DNA of 64,000 bases. It comes from Gemmatimonadota bacterium (GTDB lineage Bacteria; Gemmatimonadota; Gemmatimonadetes; Gemmatimonadales; GWC2-71-9). Of the stretch, positions 1-8,745 are shown in pieces. The notes under the pieces were generated by a model. The model worked only from the letters and a program-made list of their open reading frames with translations, was not told where the DNA came from and ran no database searches. Position numbers and translations under genes: made by a program. The stretch spans positions 124,001 to 188,000 of the forward strand of contig JAJCZX010000038.1 of the NCBI GenBank assembly GCA_029262195.1. Reading direction: 5' to 3'. The stretch's first letter is position 1, and each line of letters starts with the position of its first letter.

Positions 1-1
1 C

Positions 2-562
2 TCAGACCGCGACGCCCGGAGCGACGACCTGTCATCGACAGATTTGGGAATTGAGTTTCTGGACGAGGACAGGAGCGAACTGGAAGAGTGGATGAAGCGG
101 CACCAACCAGAGTTCCCCTGGCTCTTTTTCCCGCAGGAGAAGTCGGTTGCGGACGAATGCAATCACGTCTACTCGAAGATCACGCACCACGGTTTGATCG
201 TCGGTTATATAAAGGTCGGCATGAAACTGGTGTTCGTCCACGACTTCGGAATGTCGATCACCTTCCCCCAACACCACGCATTTATTTATGACACGTTCGT
301 GCTCCCAGCCTACAGGGGACAGAAGATTGCCGGGTTCGCGGTCGCCCGCACTCAAGCGTATCTGAGGCAACGTGGATTCAACACTATCTGGTGCCATATC
401 GAAGCGTGGAATGAACCATCGTTAAAACTATTCGGACGAAATGGCTTTCAGGAACGCGCAAGAATCCAGTTTGTCCGGATTCTAAACCTCAAGTTTTTCT
501 TGCGCGACCGACGAGTTTTTTCGAGGCGGTTGGAACCCTTTCTCAACTCAACGCGACCATAG
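2..562 (+). CDS. GNAT-family N-acetyltransferase (5' end outside window)
   Basis: The predicted product transfers an acetyl group from acetyl-CoA to an amine; the substrate is unknown. The C-terminal half carries the GNAT core: a beta strand ending in VLPAYRGQKIAG, which matches the acetyl-CoA pyrophosphate-binding loop (R/Q-x-x-G-x-G/A), followed by the helix and the N-E-P-S-L-K-L-F-x-x-x-G-F motif typical of the family's end. The frame is open from base 2, and the first possible start (TTG at 44) has no clear ribosome-binding site. The gene therefore probably begins before the window. It lies 10 bases ahead of the DUF362 lipoprotein gene on the same strand, so the two may be co-transcribed. 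The family assignment is firm; no function beyond that is visible. Confidence 0.8.
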   Translation, partial: SDRDARSDDLSSTDLGIEFLDEDRSELEEWMKRHQPEFPWLFFPQEKSVADECNHVYSKITHHGLIVGYIKVGMKLVFVHDFGMSITFPQHHAFIYDTFVLPAYRGQKIAGFAVARTQAYLRQRGFNTIWCHIEAWNEPSLKLFGRNGFQERARIQFVRILNLKFFLRDRRVFSRRLEPFLNSTRP

Positions 563-572
563 CCGCGATCTT

Positions 573-1613
573 ATGGATAGGAGAACTCACTTAAAACGGC
601 TTCTGGCTATCCCGGCCGCATTCGCCACGCTACCCCCCCTCCAGGGTTGTACTCCCAATTCACCGGTTCCCCCATCGGCGAGCAAGGTTGTTCGGATTCA
701 CAATCCCGCGGCCAGCGACGGTCTCGGCCTGGACGACGAGAATCTCCGTGACGAAGTAATCCAGGCAATGATCGACGACGGGATCCGAACCTTCACCGGG
801 CGAGAAACGACCAACGAAGCGTGGACTGAGATCATACCGCTGGCACAGGCGCGAGTTGCGCTAAAGGTAAACTGCCAGATAACCGAAATTTGTACGAAGG
901 GAACGATCGTACGAGCCGTCATTGCAGGGTTGATAAACCGGGGTGTCGATGCCTCCAACATAGTTGTGTACGACCTTCGCGATAACGCGTTTGAGATAGC
1001 TGGCTTAGAAAAAAACCTCGGCGCAGGACCGAAGGTTGGCACGATCGAAGAGCTGGGGGGATTTTCAACCTCAGAAAGATTCGGAAGCGTGTTCCGCAGA
1101 CCACGAATAAAATTCGGCAACGTGGTCGCCGGCCAGGGCCCGTTCGGGTGTGACTTCATCATCAATATCCCCGTTCTCAAAGCGCTGGACGGGTGGTGCG
1201 GAGTGTCCCTGAGCATGAAGAACCACTTCGGGTCGGTATCGGCCCCCTGGGCCATGCACAGAGACATTCAGAATTCAGTTGCCGCGCTCAACGCCCATCC
1301 TTTGATAAGAAGAAAAACACGGCTCATTTTGGTCGACGGCATTTTCGCAGGGCTTAAGTGGCCGGGAGGACGGGACCACATTGCCGGGCCATCGCCCACT
1401 CGTGATCAAAGTAACGTGGTGGTTACCAACCAACTGTTAGTTGGCATTGACCCGGTTGCGATAGATAGCGTGGGCTGGAGCACGATCGATCGACTCAGAG
1501 GAGCCGAAGGGTTCCCGCCGGTGGCGCCTCCACCTCTCTACTTGCAAATCGCGGAAACGGAATTCGGGCTGGGAAATTCGGATCCTGGTCGGATCGACAT
1601 AGTTGAGATCTAG
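573..1613 (+). CDS. DUF362-domain lipoprotein
   Basis: This 346-residue protein begins with a basic N-terminus, a hydrophobic stretch and a lipobox-like L-Q-G-C near residue 26, so it is probably exported and lipidated. The rest matches the DUF362 pattern: a V-A-L-K-V-N-x-Q segment, a conserved N-I-P-V-L-K followed by G-V-S-L-S-M-K-N-H-F-G, and a late G-x-D-P-V-A-I-D-S-V motif. DUF362 proteins are of uncertain function. Unlike some members, this one has no CxxC ferredoxin-type cluster. The twin-arginine-like start (D-R-R-T-H-L-K-R-L-L) could point to Tat export. It follows the GNAT gene closely and converges on the repeat lipoprotein gene. Confidence 0.8.
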   Translation: MDRRTHLKRLLAIPAAFATLPPLQGCTPNSPVPPSASKVVRIHNPAASDGLGLDDENLRDEVIQAMIDDGIRTFTGRETTNEAWTEIIPLAQARVALKVNCQITEICTKGTIVRAVIAGLINRGVDASNIVVYDLRDNAFEIAGLEKNLGAGPKVGTIEELGGFSTSERFGSVFRRPRIKFGNVVAGQGPFGCDFIINIPVLKALDGWCGVSLSMKNHFGSVSAPWAMHRDIQNSVAALNAHPLIRRKTRLILVDGIFAGLKWPGGRDHIAGPSPTRDQSNVVVTNQLLVGIDPVAIDSVGWSTIDRLRGAEGFPPVAPPPLYLQIAETEFGLGNSDPGRIDIVEI

Positions 1614-1644
1614 ACGACGCCCGCAGGGAACGCCACCCAGATCA

Positions 1645-4323
1645 TCAATTGATCACAATATCTGAATCACTTCGAGGTTGGAGGCGCCAGACGTTTCCTC
1701 CCACCGGCACCAAGACTCCAACGACATCAAGATCGGCAGCGACGACCAGCCCGGTAGTATCAATCCCGGTGTCCGTGTCAACCAGAATAACCAGATCGCC
1801 AGAACCATCGCTGACCGTCAACTCCAATCCCTCGGCTGTTGCCGAAGTCGCCGAAACGACGGCACCGGCAATGCTAACCAGCTGCGCATCGCGACGACCT
1901 CCAAACCCGCTGGCAACACTGGCAGTGCTAACAGCTGCCGGCACAAGGAAATTCGAAGTACCCGCAATAAAGATCGCGGGCGACTGCAAAACCCGTTGGC
2001 CGTTGAGCAGCCCCACCACACCAGTCGCTCTGACACTGTCTCGGACCAGGACAAAAACTTGAGGAGTCATCACCGCTCTGATGGCTGAAGTCCCCGATAC
2101 GATATGGATTGTTGAATCACCAAACGTGGCCCACTCGCTGGCTACCGTCCCAACAATCGTCACTGTGGTACCTACAAGACTCGTTACCGAATCTTTCGCC
2201 TCGGTAATCGTCACGACAGGTATTCTTACCGTAAGGTCTGAGGTCGCACGCGGTTTTAGTTCCCACGTACCGGAATTCGTAGCCACCAACAACCCGACGA
2301 CATCCACAACCGCGCCCGCCACAAACTCTGTTACGTCGATGTTGGCGCTAACGTCCAGTCTGATCGTCAACGTGCCTGACCCGTCGCTCACGGTCAAAAG
2401 TACGTCGGGCCCCGATTGAGTACGCGCTGAAATAGCCGCAGAATCAACCCGTACCAGCGCACCATCTAGCCTCCCCCCATCAGCAGTACGGGCCAACGCT
2501 GTCGGCTGTAAGACTGCGGGGCCCACGGAGGAATTGCCAATCACCTCAACACTGCCGTTGGCGATCACGGGCTGGCCGTTTACACGATTGACAATCCCGC
2601 GCACTCTAACGCTATCACCAACAAAAACAGTTGGGCCCGACGAGACAGTTGTTATTATCGTGCCCGATGAGTCGGCGACGTGGATTGTATTGTCGCCAAA
2701 GGTTGCCCTGTCGTTAAGCGCGATACCGGCCATCGAAATGCTGTCACCCGGAGGCCTGAGCCGAGCCTGCGCAATGGTGACAAAAGCCACACCGAGTGAA
2801 ACATCAGCGGCTGATCGCGGCTTTAGTTCCCATTCGTTGTTCGAGCCCGTGGGCACGAGCAATCCCGTCAGATCAAACTGTGCTCCGGGAACGAAATCCG
2901 AGTTGGACAACCCGACATCTGCATCGAGGCGCACCTTCAGGTCCCCGGACCCGTCATCGACCGTGACGACAAAATCTCCACCGCTGGTGGCCGTATCCTG
3001 CACCACCGCGTTTTCGACGAGCACCAAAACCGCATCGATGGCGCCGTTACCTGCCGACGCTCCCTGAGAACTCGATGCATCAACCGGGTCGCGAAAACCG
3101 ACGCTGGCAAGGTTGGTCACAGCCACCGCACGTAGCACGGGTTGACCTGCCCTTGCGGCAACAACGCCTCTTATCAGCAAACTGTCCCCGGTAACGATCG
3201 CTGGTCCAGATACGTCCGTGACCCGGATTGCGCGCGTCGCATCACTCAGATGCAATGTGGAATCGCCAAAAATCGTCGGGTCGTTGGCGGTAACGCCGAT
3301 CACAAGGACCGTGTCGCCGGGTGTCCCGGCTCTGACCCCGTCCACGGTGACGAACGGCACCCTGAGGTCGACGTCAGAAACACTCCGCGGCTTCAATTGC
3401 CTGCTGCCATCATTGCTTTGGACCAAAAGCCCGGAGACATTCAATTCCGCAGGTGGCCGGAAATTTATTCTGTTGAATGAAATTGCTTCATCCAGAATCA
3501 TTGTCAGACGGCCGGTCCCATCATCTATACCTACGACGAAGTTTCCGTCCACAGTCGCGGTGTCGGTTACCGTGGCACCGGCAATCCTGACCAGAGCAGA
3601 GTTGAATCTCGAAGAGTCGGCCAGCGCAGCCACTGAAGTCGAGATTGAGTCGGCTGCCGGAAGGTTTCCAATTCCCAGCCGCGTTACTCTTCCGTTCCGA
3701 AGCAGAAACTCGGTGCCTCTCGTCGCAACCGTCCCGGAGACCCGCACACTGTCCCCGGTCGCAACCGGATCCCCGCGAACATCAGCGACGCGAATCGCCC
3801 CTGATGTGTCGGCGACGTGAAGCGTAGTATCCCCGAAAGCCTGAACCTGGTTCAAGGCAACACCCTGAATAAAAACCCGGGTGCCTGTTGGCAATTGTGA
3901 GATGTTGGTTCCGCCGAAGGTCGGGAAAGAAACGATAACTTGAACAGCAACGGTATCGTTGGGCAAAACATCGACTGCCGACGTATCAATCCGAGCCACC
4001 TGAGCAGTGTCGCCCAGCGTGGAAGAATCCACTACAAACGTATAGCTCCCAACCGGTACATCGTTAACCTGGAATGTGCCGTCGCCTCTGGTTACTGCAC
4101 TGGCTGCAAATTCTTGATTGCCTCTGGCGAACACGAGTCCCACCCGAATGCCCGGGAGGTTTAAGTCCGACGAGTCACGGCTACCCGACCCGTCCACATC
4201 GAAGAATACGCCGCCGACGACCGTGCCGGTCGAAGTGATGTCCAGGATGGATTCCTGTCCTGCGTTATCGCAACTGGCAATTAGAATGACACCCAGCGCG
4301 CGGGCAAATTTAGTCCGGTTCAT
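1645..4323 (-). CDS. Large lipoprotein with four OB-fold-like repeats
   Basis: The 892-residue protein has a signal peptide with lipobox I-A-S-C (Cys18), so it is probably anchored in the outer membrane or periplasm. Residues about 35-100 resemble an SdrD-B/carboxypeptidase-regulatory beta sandwich with an acidic D-x-D-G-S-G-S-R-D loop that may bind calcium. From about 130 to the end are four tandem repeats of about 190 residues. Each repeat contains an F-G-D-x-T-[LI]-H-[VL] strand, a G-D-S-[VL] turn, a D-D-G-[ST]-G segment and an L-K-P-R-[SA] ending, and is probably two small beta barrels similar to DUF5689/OB-fold modules. Its ATG overlaps the receptor stop (ATGA), so the two are translationally coupled. 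It may act as the surface partner of the receptor; the ligand is unknown. Confidence 0.7.
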   Translation of the reverse strand: MNRTKFARALGVILIASCDNAGQESILDITSTGTVVGGVFFDVDGSGSRDSSDLNLPGIRVGLVFARGNQEFAASAVTRGDGTFQVNDVPVGSYTFVVDSSTLGDTAQVARIDTSAVDVLPNDTVAVQVIVSFPTFGGTNISQLPTGTRVFIQGVALNQVQAFGDTTLHVADTSGAIRVADVRGDPVATGDSVRVSGTVATRGTEFLLRNGRVTRLGIGNLPAADSISTSVAALADSSRFNSALVRIAGATVTDTATVDGNFVVGIDDGTGRLTMILDEAISFNRINFRPPAELNVSGLLVQSNDGSRQLKPRSVSDVDLRVPFVTVDGVRAGTPGDTVLVIGVTANDPTIFGDSTLHLSDATRAIRVTDVSGPAIVTGDSLLIRGVVAARAGQPVLRAVAVTNLASVGFRDPVDASSSQGASAGNGAIDAVLVLVENAVVQDTATSGGDFVVTVDDGSGDLKVRLDADVGLSNSDFVPGAQFDLTGLLVPTGSNNEWELKPRSAADVSLGVAFVTIAQARLRPPGDSISMAGIALNDRATFGDNTIHVADSSGTIITTVSSGPTVFVGDSVRVRGIVNRVNGQPVIANGSVEVIGNSSVGPAVLQPTALARTADGGRLDGALVRVDSAAISARTQSGPDVLLTVSDGSGTLTIRLDVSANIDVTEFVAGAVVDVVGLLVATNSGTWELKPRATSDLTVRIPVVTITEAKDSVTSLVGTTVTIVGTVASEWATFGDSTIHIVSGTSAIRAVMTPQVFVLVRDSVRATGVVGLLNGQRVLQSPAIFIAGTSNFLVPAAVSTASVASGFGGRRDAQLVSIAGAVVSATSATAEGLELTVSDGSGDLVILVDTDTGIDTTGLVVAADLDVVGVLVPVGGNVWRLQPRSDSDIVIN

Positions 4324-7292
4324 ATTCTTATCCCGAATCTAAAGCTCCGGCCTGAAGCTCGTCTGACGAGCGGCGTTCCGAACCCTGGATTAGCGATCAA
4401 AGGAACGTTCACGGTGTTGGTGGTGGCGTCAACCTGCAGCGTACCTGCTGGATCAACAAGGTAAAGCGCCCGGTCCACAACGTAGGGATCGTTATCGGTG
4501 AGATTGAGCCCCTCAATAAAGAGAGCGGCCTTCGAAGTCCCCACGGGGAACAGCTCAATCGAGAGACCAAGGTCCACGCGATGATTGCCCGGCGCCCGGC
4601 AGGTGTTTCGTTCTGCTATTCGGCCAATGTTGTTTCGTAGACACTGCCAGGAATTAAGGGTGGCGTTCGAGATCAAGTTGGAATCGATGAACGCGGGATC
4701 GTTTCCTCCAGAACCGTCACCGTTTATATCCACACCCGGTTGGAAACCCGGAGTGAACGGAAGGCCCGACGAGAAAGAATAGACTCCCGACAATTTGACA
4801 GAAGGCACCCCGGGGAACGGCAGCACACCACTGACCACAACGCGATGCGGTACGTCCAGGTCAGATTTGCCGTCCATCCAATCGGCGCCACCGAGACTAT
4901 CGGGAAACGGGCTCAATTCATCAAAGGGGCTGCCGAATCCACGTTGCACAAGGTTGTCTCGAGTGCGAGTGAATGAATACTGGGCTCTCAACAGAAAACC
5001 GTTGCGCGCCTCATGGGAAAAGCCCAGTGACACATCCCAAAGATCGACGAACCCGTCCTGATTCAACGCCGACACCAGATCGAACTCTGGAAACCGCCGA
5101 TTGGCACCAGGCGTGGGAGCCACCAGACCACCGTGTTGTTCGAGCGTGCCGTAAAGTGGCCGACCGTCCTGGTCGCTTGCCACTGGCCCTGGCACACGGT
5201 TGAGGTCCGACCGACGGATCATCCTATCGGTGTGACGATAACTGCCGGCGATCGCAAATTCAGTATTTCCAACAGTCCTGGTGATTGCCAGCAGAGACCT
5301 TGTCGTTGACGGCGAATCCATCGATCCCGCAAGTGTAAGAATCGGCCCGGCCACCGGAGCGACCAACGAGTCCGGTACGCCGGGCCAGGCGCCGACCGCT
5401 CCCAACCCACGACGGGCTTCAATTCTGCCGTCTAGAGTAAGTAGTTCAGCCCATTGTCCCGGCAGCGGACGAGAGTGAAAACGAGAAACCTGTGCCACCA
5501 ATTTCCAACTCCTATCCGCACCCAGCAACCACTCTAGCCCGAGACGCGGCCCGAAGTTGAATTCCGTCTCATCGATATCGAGCGGAGAATTGGCCAACTC
5601 GGTGGCTCTAAACCATTCCGCATTGGCTCTGATTTGCCCTGTAGGTTTGATCTCGGCGTCGCCCCGCAGGCCAAATTTTAAGTCCAGGCCAGGGACGATC
5701 GTCCAGACGTCCTGAAGAAACACACCCACCTGACCGGTAGTAAAGTCGGCGACTCCCCCTGCCCCAACTGCCTGGAAGAACGAACCCGTCCCGCCGAGTG
5801 CGCTGGCCTCATCGCCAAACACAAAGTGGCCGGATCCCCCGAAAACGAAACCCTGCTTGTATGTGGTTACCCCTCCCTCAACTCCGAACTTTACACGGTG
5901 GTCTCCACTCGAAAAATAGAGAGTTTCGCGAAGACGGAATTCGGTACTCTGGAAATCACCCGTACTAAGAGGATGGCTACCCACACCTACGCCGAGGAAC
6001 GAAAGGGACGCCGAGGTGAGGGGCGATGTATTCGAAAAACCTCGTTCGGTCCTGTTAAAACCGATCCGCAATTCCTGAAAAGAAGATCCACCAATCCGAC
6101 TCTGGTAGTGGAACTGGCCCAGAAAATCAGTGCCCTCTACATTGCTCCCCAAAACATTCGGATCCCTCGCGCCCATCCGAAGATTCGACGCTTTGTAGTC
6201 GGACACCGCTACCGTCGCTACAACATTATCTGTGGACGAAAATTGCCAGTCAAACCTCCCAAACGCCGAAATGACCTCCGTCGACTCTATCAGGGGCGCG
6301 TTGTAGGCGCTGAGGTCAGCGCCGAGGGCACCCTGGGCAGCCGTAACGAAACCATCATTGCCAACTCCGAACGGAGCGGGAACCGGGCGTTCTATGTTCC
6401 TTACCGCAGCGCCGATGGCAAAGTTGCTCGTATCTCGGACGATCGGACCTGAGATCGTCAAATCCCCCCTGAATTCGTTTACCGAGCGTCCACCAAAATC
6501 AGTTTTGTTCGAGTTGATCAGGGAAGACCCGGCCCAATCAAAGGATCCCCGCATCCCTAACTGCCTCGAACCTCCTCTTGTGGCCCCCGTCCAAAAAGAC
6601 CCATTGCCCCCTGACCACTCGACATCGAAAGGATGTTGCTGGTTTACTACAGTGGTGAGCAAGCCGGGCGAAAACGCTGCCTGCAAGGTTCGACCCTGTG
6701 GCAGTCTGGGATGGCGTACGGAAGTTACCGGGAGGCCATCCAACCAGAACTCGGGGAAACCAGCCCCGATGTAGGTTGCGTCGCCCACCACCGCTCCAGA
6801 AACAAGTCGGCGAGATTCGGTTACGGATGCACTATCCCCCGGCAGGCGAGAGCGGCCAACCGACGAGGCGCTGAGCGTTCCGGCCGTTGAGAGTCCGGCG
6901 CGACTAGAGGCCACAAATGTAGTGTCGACTCTGGTGAAAGGCGCAACAGCCGGCCTGAGCACGAGCTCCAGGTGCGTCGCGCTCCCGCCGGAAATGAAGA
7001 TCGAAGGTACCAGGACCGGAACAAAACCTATGTTTTCGGCGGTGACCACGTAAAGTCCCTCCGCCAGCAAGACGGCGCTGTGCGTCCCGTTCAAATTGTG
7101 TTTGATAACAGATCGCCGACCTGTGGCAACCTCTTCGATGGTGACTACCGCTCCCGGCAACGCCCGATCACCGCCGTCGGTAACCACTACCTCAAGGTCG
7201 CCTGATTTCAAACTCTGAGCAGATGCGGTTCCTGGAATCGCGAAAAAAAATACGAATGGGAGGAGGCGGAGCAGTATTTGCCAGTTTTTCAA
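4320..7292 (-). CDS. TonB-dependent receptor-like outer-membrane protein with N-terminal carboxypeptidase-regulatory domain
   Basis: This 990-residue protein starts with a clear signal peptide ending A-S-A-Q. Next comes a CarboxypepD_reg-type beta sandwich at about 30-110, a degenerate plug region (residues about 150-250, with the I-G-A-G-F-P-E-F-W-L-D-G-L-P-V-T-S-V segment), and a long series of alternating strands ending in S-F-R-F-G-I-R-I, a typical barrel end. No TonB box is obvious. Such proteins import or bind large substrates at the outer membrane. The gene is first in a two-gene unit with the repeat lipoprotein and sits behind a good sigma-54 promoter, which links it to the exopolysaccharide regulon. 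The substrate cannot be told from sequence. Confidence 0.8.
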   Translation of the reverse strand: MKNWQILLRLLPFVFFFAIPGTASAQSLKSGDLEVVVTDGGDRALPGAVVTIEEVATGRRSVIKHNLNGTHSAVLLAEGLYVVTAENIGFVPVLVPSIFISGGSATHLELVLRPAVAPFTRVDTTFVASSRAGLSTAGTLSASSVGRSRLPGDSASVTESRRLVSGAVVGDATYIGAGFPEFWLDGLPVTSVRHPRLPQGRTLQAAFSPGLLTTVVNQQHPFDVEWSGGNGSFWTGATRGGSRQLGMRGSFDWAGSSLINSNKTDFGGRSVNEFRGDLTISGPIVRDTSNFAIGAAVRNIERPVPAPFGVGNDGFVTAAQGALGADLSAYNAPLIESTEVISAFGRFDWQFSSTDNVVATVAVSDYKASNLRMGARDPNVLGSNVEGTDFLGQFHYQSRIGGSSFQELRIGFNRTERGFSNTSPLTSASLSFLGVGVGSHPLSTGDFQSTEFRLRETLYFSSGDHRVKFGVEGGVTTYKQGFVFGGSGHFVFGDEASALGGTGSFFQAVGAGGVADFTTGQVGVFLQDVWTIVPGLDLKFGLRGDAEIKPTGQIRANAEWFRATELANSPLDIDETEFNFGPRLGLEWLLGADRSWKLVAQVSRFHSRPLPGQWAELLTLDGRIEARRGLGAVGAWPGVPDSLVAPVAGPILTLAGSMDSPSTTRSLLAITRTVGNTEFAIAGSYRHTDRMIRRSDLNRVPGPVASDQDGRPLYGTLEQHGGLVAPTPGANRRFPEFDLVSALNQDGFVDLWDVSLGFSHEARNGFLLRAQYSFTRTRDNLVQRGFGSPFDELSPFPDSLGGADWMDGKSDLDVPHRVVVSGVLPFPGVPSVKLSGVYSFSSGLPFTPGFQPGVDINGDGSGGNDPAFIDSNLISNATLNSWQCLRNNIGRIAERNTCRAPGNHRVDLGLSIELFPVGTSKAALFIEGLNLTDNDPYVVDRALYLVDPAGTLQVDATTNTVNVPLIANPGFGTPLVRRASGRSFRFGIRI

Positions 7293-7380
7293 CGGATTCT
7301 GTACTCCGGGTTCGTGCTAAGAAGTAGCACGGTTACTTATGTCGTTGCGAAAATTGAAGTTAGCCGTGTTTGAGCGACGG

Positions 7381-7396
7381 TGCAACGACCAGGCCA
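7381..7396 (-). promoter_or_regulatory. Sigma-54 (-24/-12) promoter of the receptor/lipoprotein unit
   Basis: Read on the minus strand the site is TGGCCTGGTCGTTGCA. It has GG and GC exactly ten bases apart and matches 10 of the 12 informative positions of TGGCACG-N4-TTGCW. It lies about 90 bases upstream of the receptor ATG. A sigma-54 activator of the PrsR type is encoded 4 kb away, which makes use of this site plausible. Confidence 0.6.
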
Positions 7397-7403
7397 GCCG
7401 CAA

Positions 7404-7428
7404 GGGCCCACCCCCTTGGGGTGGACCC
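7404..7428 (-). terminator. Hairpin between the PEP-CTERM gene and the receptor unit
   Basis: An 11-base stem with one mismatch (GGGCCCACCCC against GGGGTGGACCC) and a three-base loop lies just downstream of the PEP-CTERM stop codon. It has no T tract, so it is at best a weak intrinsic terminator or an mRNA-stabilising hairpin. It sits immediately upstream of the receptor promoter. Confidence 0.4.
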
Positions 7429-7470
7429 ACGCGACCTGTCTCCACGTCTTAAAAACCCAGGAAGAGTCTC

Positions 7471-8118
7471 TTAGACTTCGTCGTTCTTACGACGACGGGC
7501 TACAACGCCAAGGCCGATCAAGCCGGTTGCCAGAAGCGCTACGCTCATCGGTTCCGGAGCAACACTGCCCTGGAAACTGACCAACGCACCATCTTGCGGA
7601 CCACCAACTACGTGTCCTTGACCCGTGTACCGCAACTCTTGAAGCCTTGCTGCTGACACGGGAAGCCCTGGCCCATCGTCAGCCGTACCCAGAACACCAT
7701 CCGGTCCCGGTGAAGCTGTTGCGATGGTCATTCTTAGAGGCTCGGCTAACGGAGCCCCGGAGCCTTGACTGACCTCAATTGTCTGACCAGCACCTGTCGT
7801 AAAGACATTGCTGTTCCAAGCCCCGCCGAGCTGGTTGGTAGTACTGGCACCAACGTAAACACCCGTAACGTGACCCAGCATCCAGGAATCAACCAGGCTG
7901 CTCTCAATGCGCCAGATCGACACATCTAGCCCGGAGCTTCCCGGAGCGTCATTCACGTTCAGCGTGAACTCAATGTTCAGACAAAGAGGATCAAGACACA
8001 CGGCGCGAACGCTGGATATGAAATCCAGAGATCCATCCGCCTTCGCCTCTTTCGGTCCAACTGCCAGAGCTACAACGAGCCCAGCGGCAATCATCCCGAC
8101 TTTTGCAAAGTTTTTCAT
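7471..8118 (-). CDS. PEP-CTERM sorting-domain protein
   Basis: This 215-residue secreted protein has an N-terminal signal peptide (cleavage probably after A-K-A near residue 28) and a classic C-terminal sorting signal. The signal is a P-E-P motif, a hydrophobic helix (S-V-A-L-L-A-T-G-L-I-G-L-G-V-V-A) and a terminal R-R-R-K cluster. Exosortase is expected to cut at the PEP signal and release or transfer the protein to the envelope or matrix. The mature part contains a C-x4-C pair and no recognisable enzyme domain. The gene lies just downstream of the exosortase/EpsI genes, and a GGAG ribosome site precedes the ATG. Cargo function is unknown. Confidence 0.85.
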   Translation of the reverse strand: MKNFAKVGMIAAGLVVALAVGPKEAKADGSLDFISSVRAVCLDPLCLNIEFTLNVNDAPGSSGLDVSIWRIESSLVDSWMLGHVTGVYVGASTTNQLGGAWNSNVFTTGAGQTIEVSQGSGAPLAEPLRMTIATASPGPDGVLGTADDGPGLPVSAARLQELRYTGQGHVVGGPQDGALVSFQGSVAPEPMSVALLATGLIGLGVVARRRKNDEV

Positions 8119-8134
8119 CCCGCTCCTTTCTAAT

Positions 8135-8184
8135 TCCGGACTTTTTTCTGCCTGCAGGCATGCAAAATTGTCGACAAGTCCGGA
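8135..8184. repeat. 9-bp inverted repeat upstream of the PEP-CTERM gene
   Basis: TCCGGACTT at 8135-8143 and its exact complement AAGTCCGGA at 8176-8184 flank a 10-base palindrome (GCCTGCAGGC, 8150-8159). The structure lies in the short leader between the upstream membrane-protein gene and the PEP-CTERM start. It could be an operator, a terminator without a T tract, or a 5' UTR structure. Confidence 0.45.
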
Positions 8185-8217
8185 GGATTCGACAATCTCA
8201 CAGTCTTGAATACGAAG

Positions 8218-8745
8218 CTACCGTCGCTTCGTAGCCCTAAAACCAAATATTCCAAGGGGAATCAACGCCAGACCGTAAAGGGTACCCAGCGTTGCAGCTT
8301 TCACCGCAATGACCTTCATAGAAATCAGCTGATTCCCTTCAACCAACGGGGCGAGTACCACATAGTCCGTCCCGATAAGTGCCGTAACTCCCAGAGCAAT
8401 CAACCCGAGGAAAAGACTCCCCAGGGAAAGAAGAATCTGAAGCCATCTTTGATGCCAACCCGCCAGAGAGGAGCCAGCAAACATAAGCCCCAGTCCGAGA
8501 ATAGGCCGCCCCAGTCCCTCTGCAATGTTGCTGAGGGCAACGAACTCCCAGGTCGGTTGATCCTGGCGTTGGAAAAACCACAATGTCGAAAAATCGATCA
8601 CAGTGCCGAGGACGAAAACCAGCGCGACGACGAACAGAGCAACACCGGCCAACGTATTCCAGTTCATCGGCTCCGACCCAGCACCCCTGGCATCTTGCGA
8701 CCTAATTAGCGGAGTAGCCGTGTCTTTCTTAGCCTGGGAGGACAT
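8218..8745 (-). CDS. Exosortase-locus integral membrane protein of unknown function
   Basis: The 175-residue protein has about four hydrophobic segments (near residues 33-52, 80-95, 103-123 and 145-168) separated by short loops and ends in a basic A-T-K-R-R. It overlaps the end of the epsI-like gene by 17 bases, so it belongs to the sugar transferase-exosortase-EpsI operon. The shape and place recall the small HpsJ-like membrane partners found beside some exosortases, but I cannot confirm homology. It may assist exosortase or polysaccharide assembly in the inner membrane. Met27 could be an alternative start that would remove a polar N-terminal stretch. Confidence 0.65.
   Translation of the reverse strand: MSSQAKKDTATPLIRSQDARGAGSEPMNWNTLAGVALFVVALVFVLGTVIDFSTLWFFQRQDQPTWEFVALSNIAEGLGRPILGLGLMFAGSSLAGWHQRWLQILLSLGSLFLGLIALGVTALIGTDYVVLAPLVEGNQLISMKVIAVKAATLGTLYGLALIPLGIFGFRATKRR

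Noticed and set aside
5826-6452. A 208-codon plus-strand frame opposite the receptor gene
   Set aside because: The opposite strand encodes a continuous TonB-dependent barrel with normal codon pattern. The plus-strand frame has no recognisable motif.
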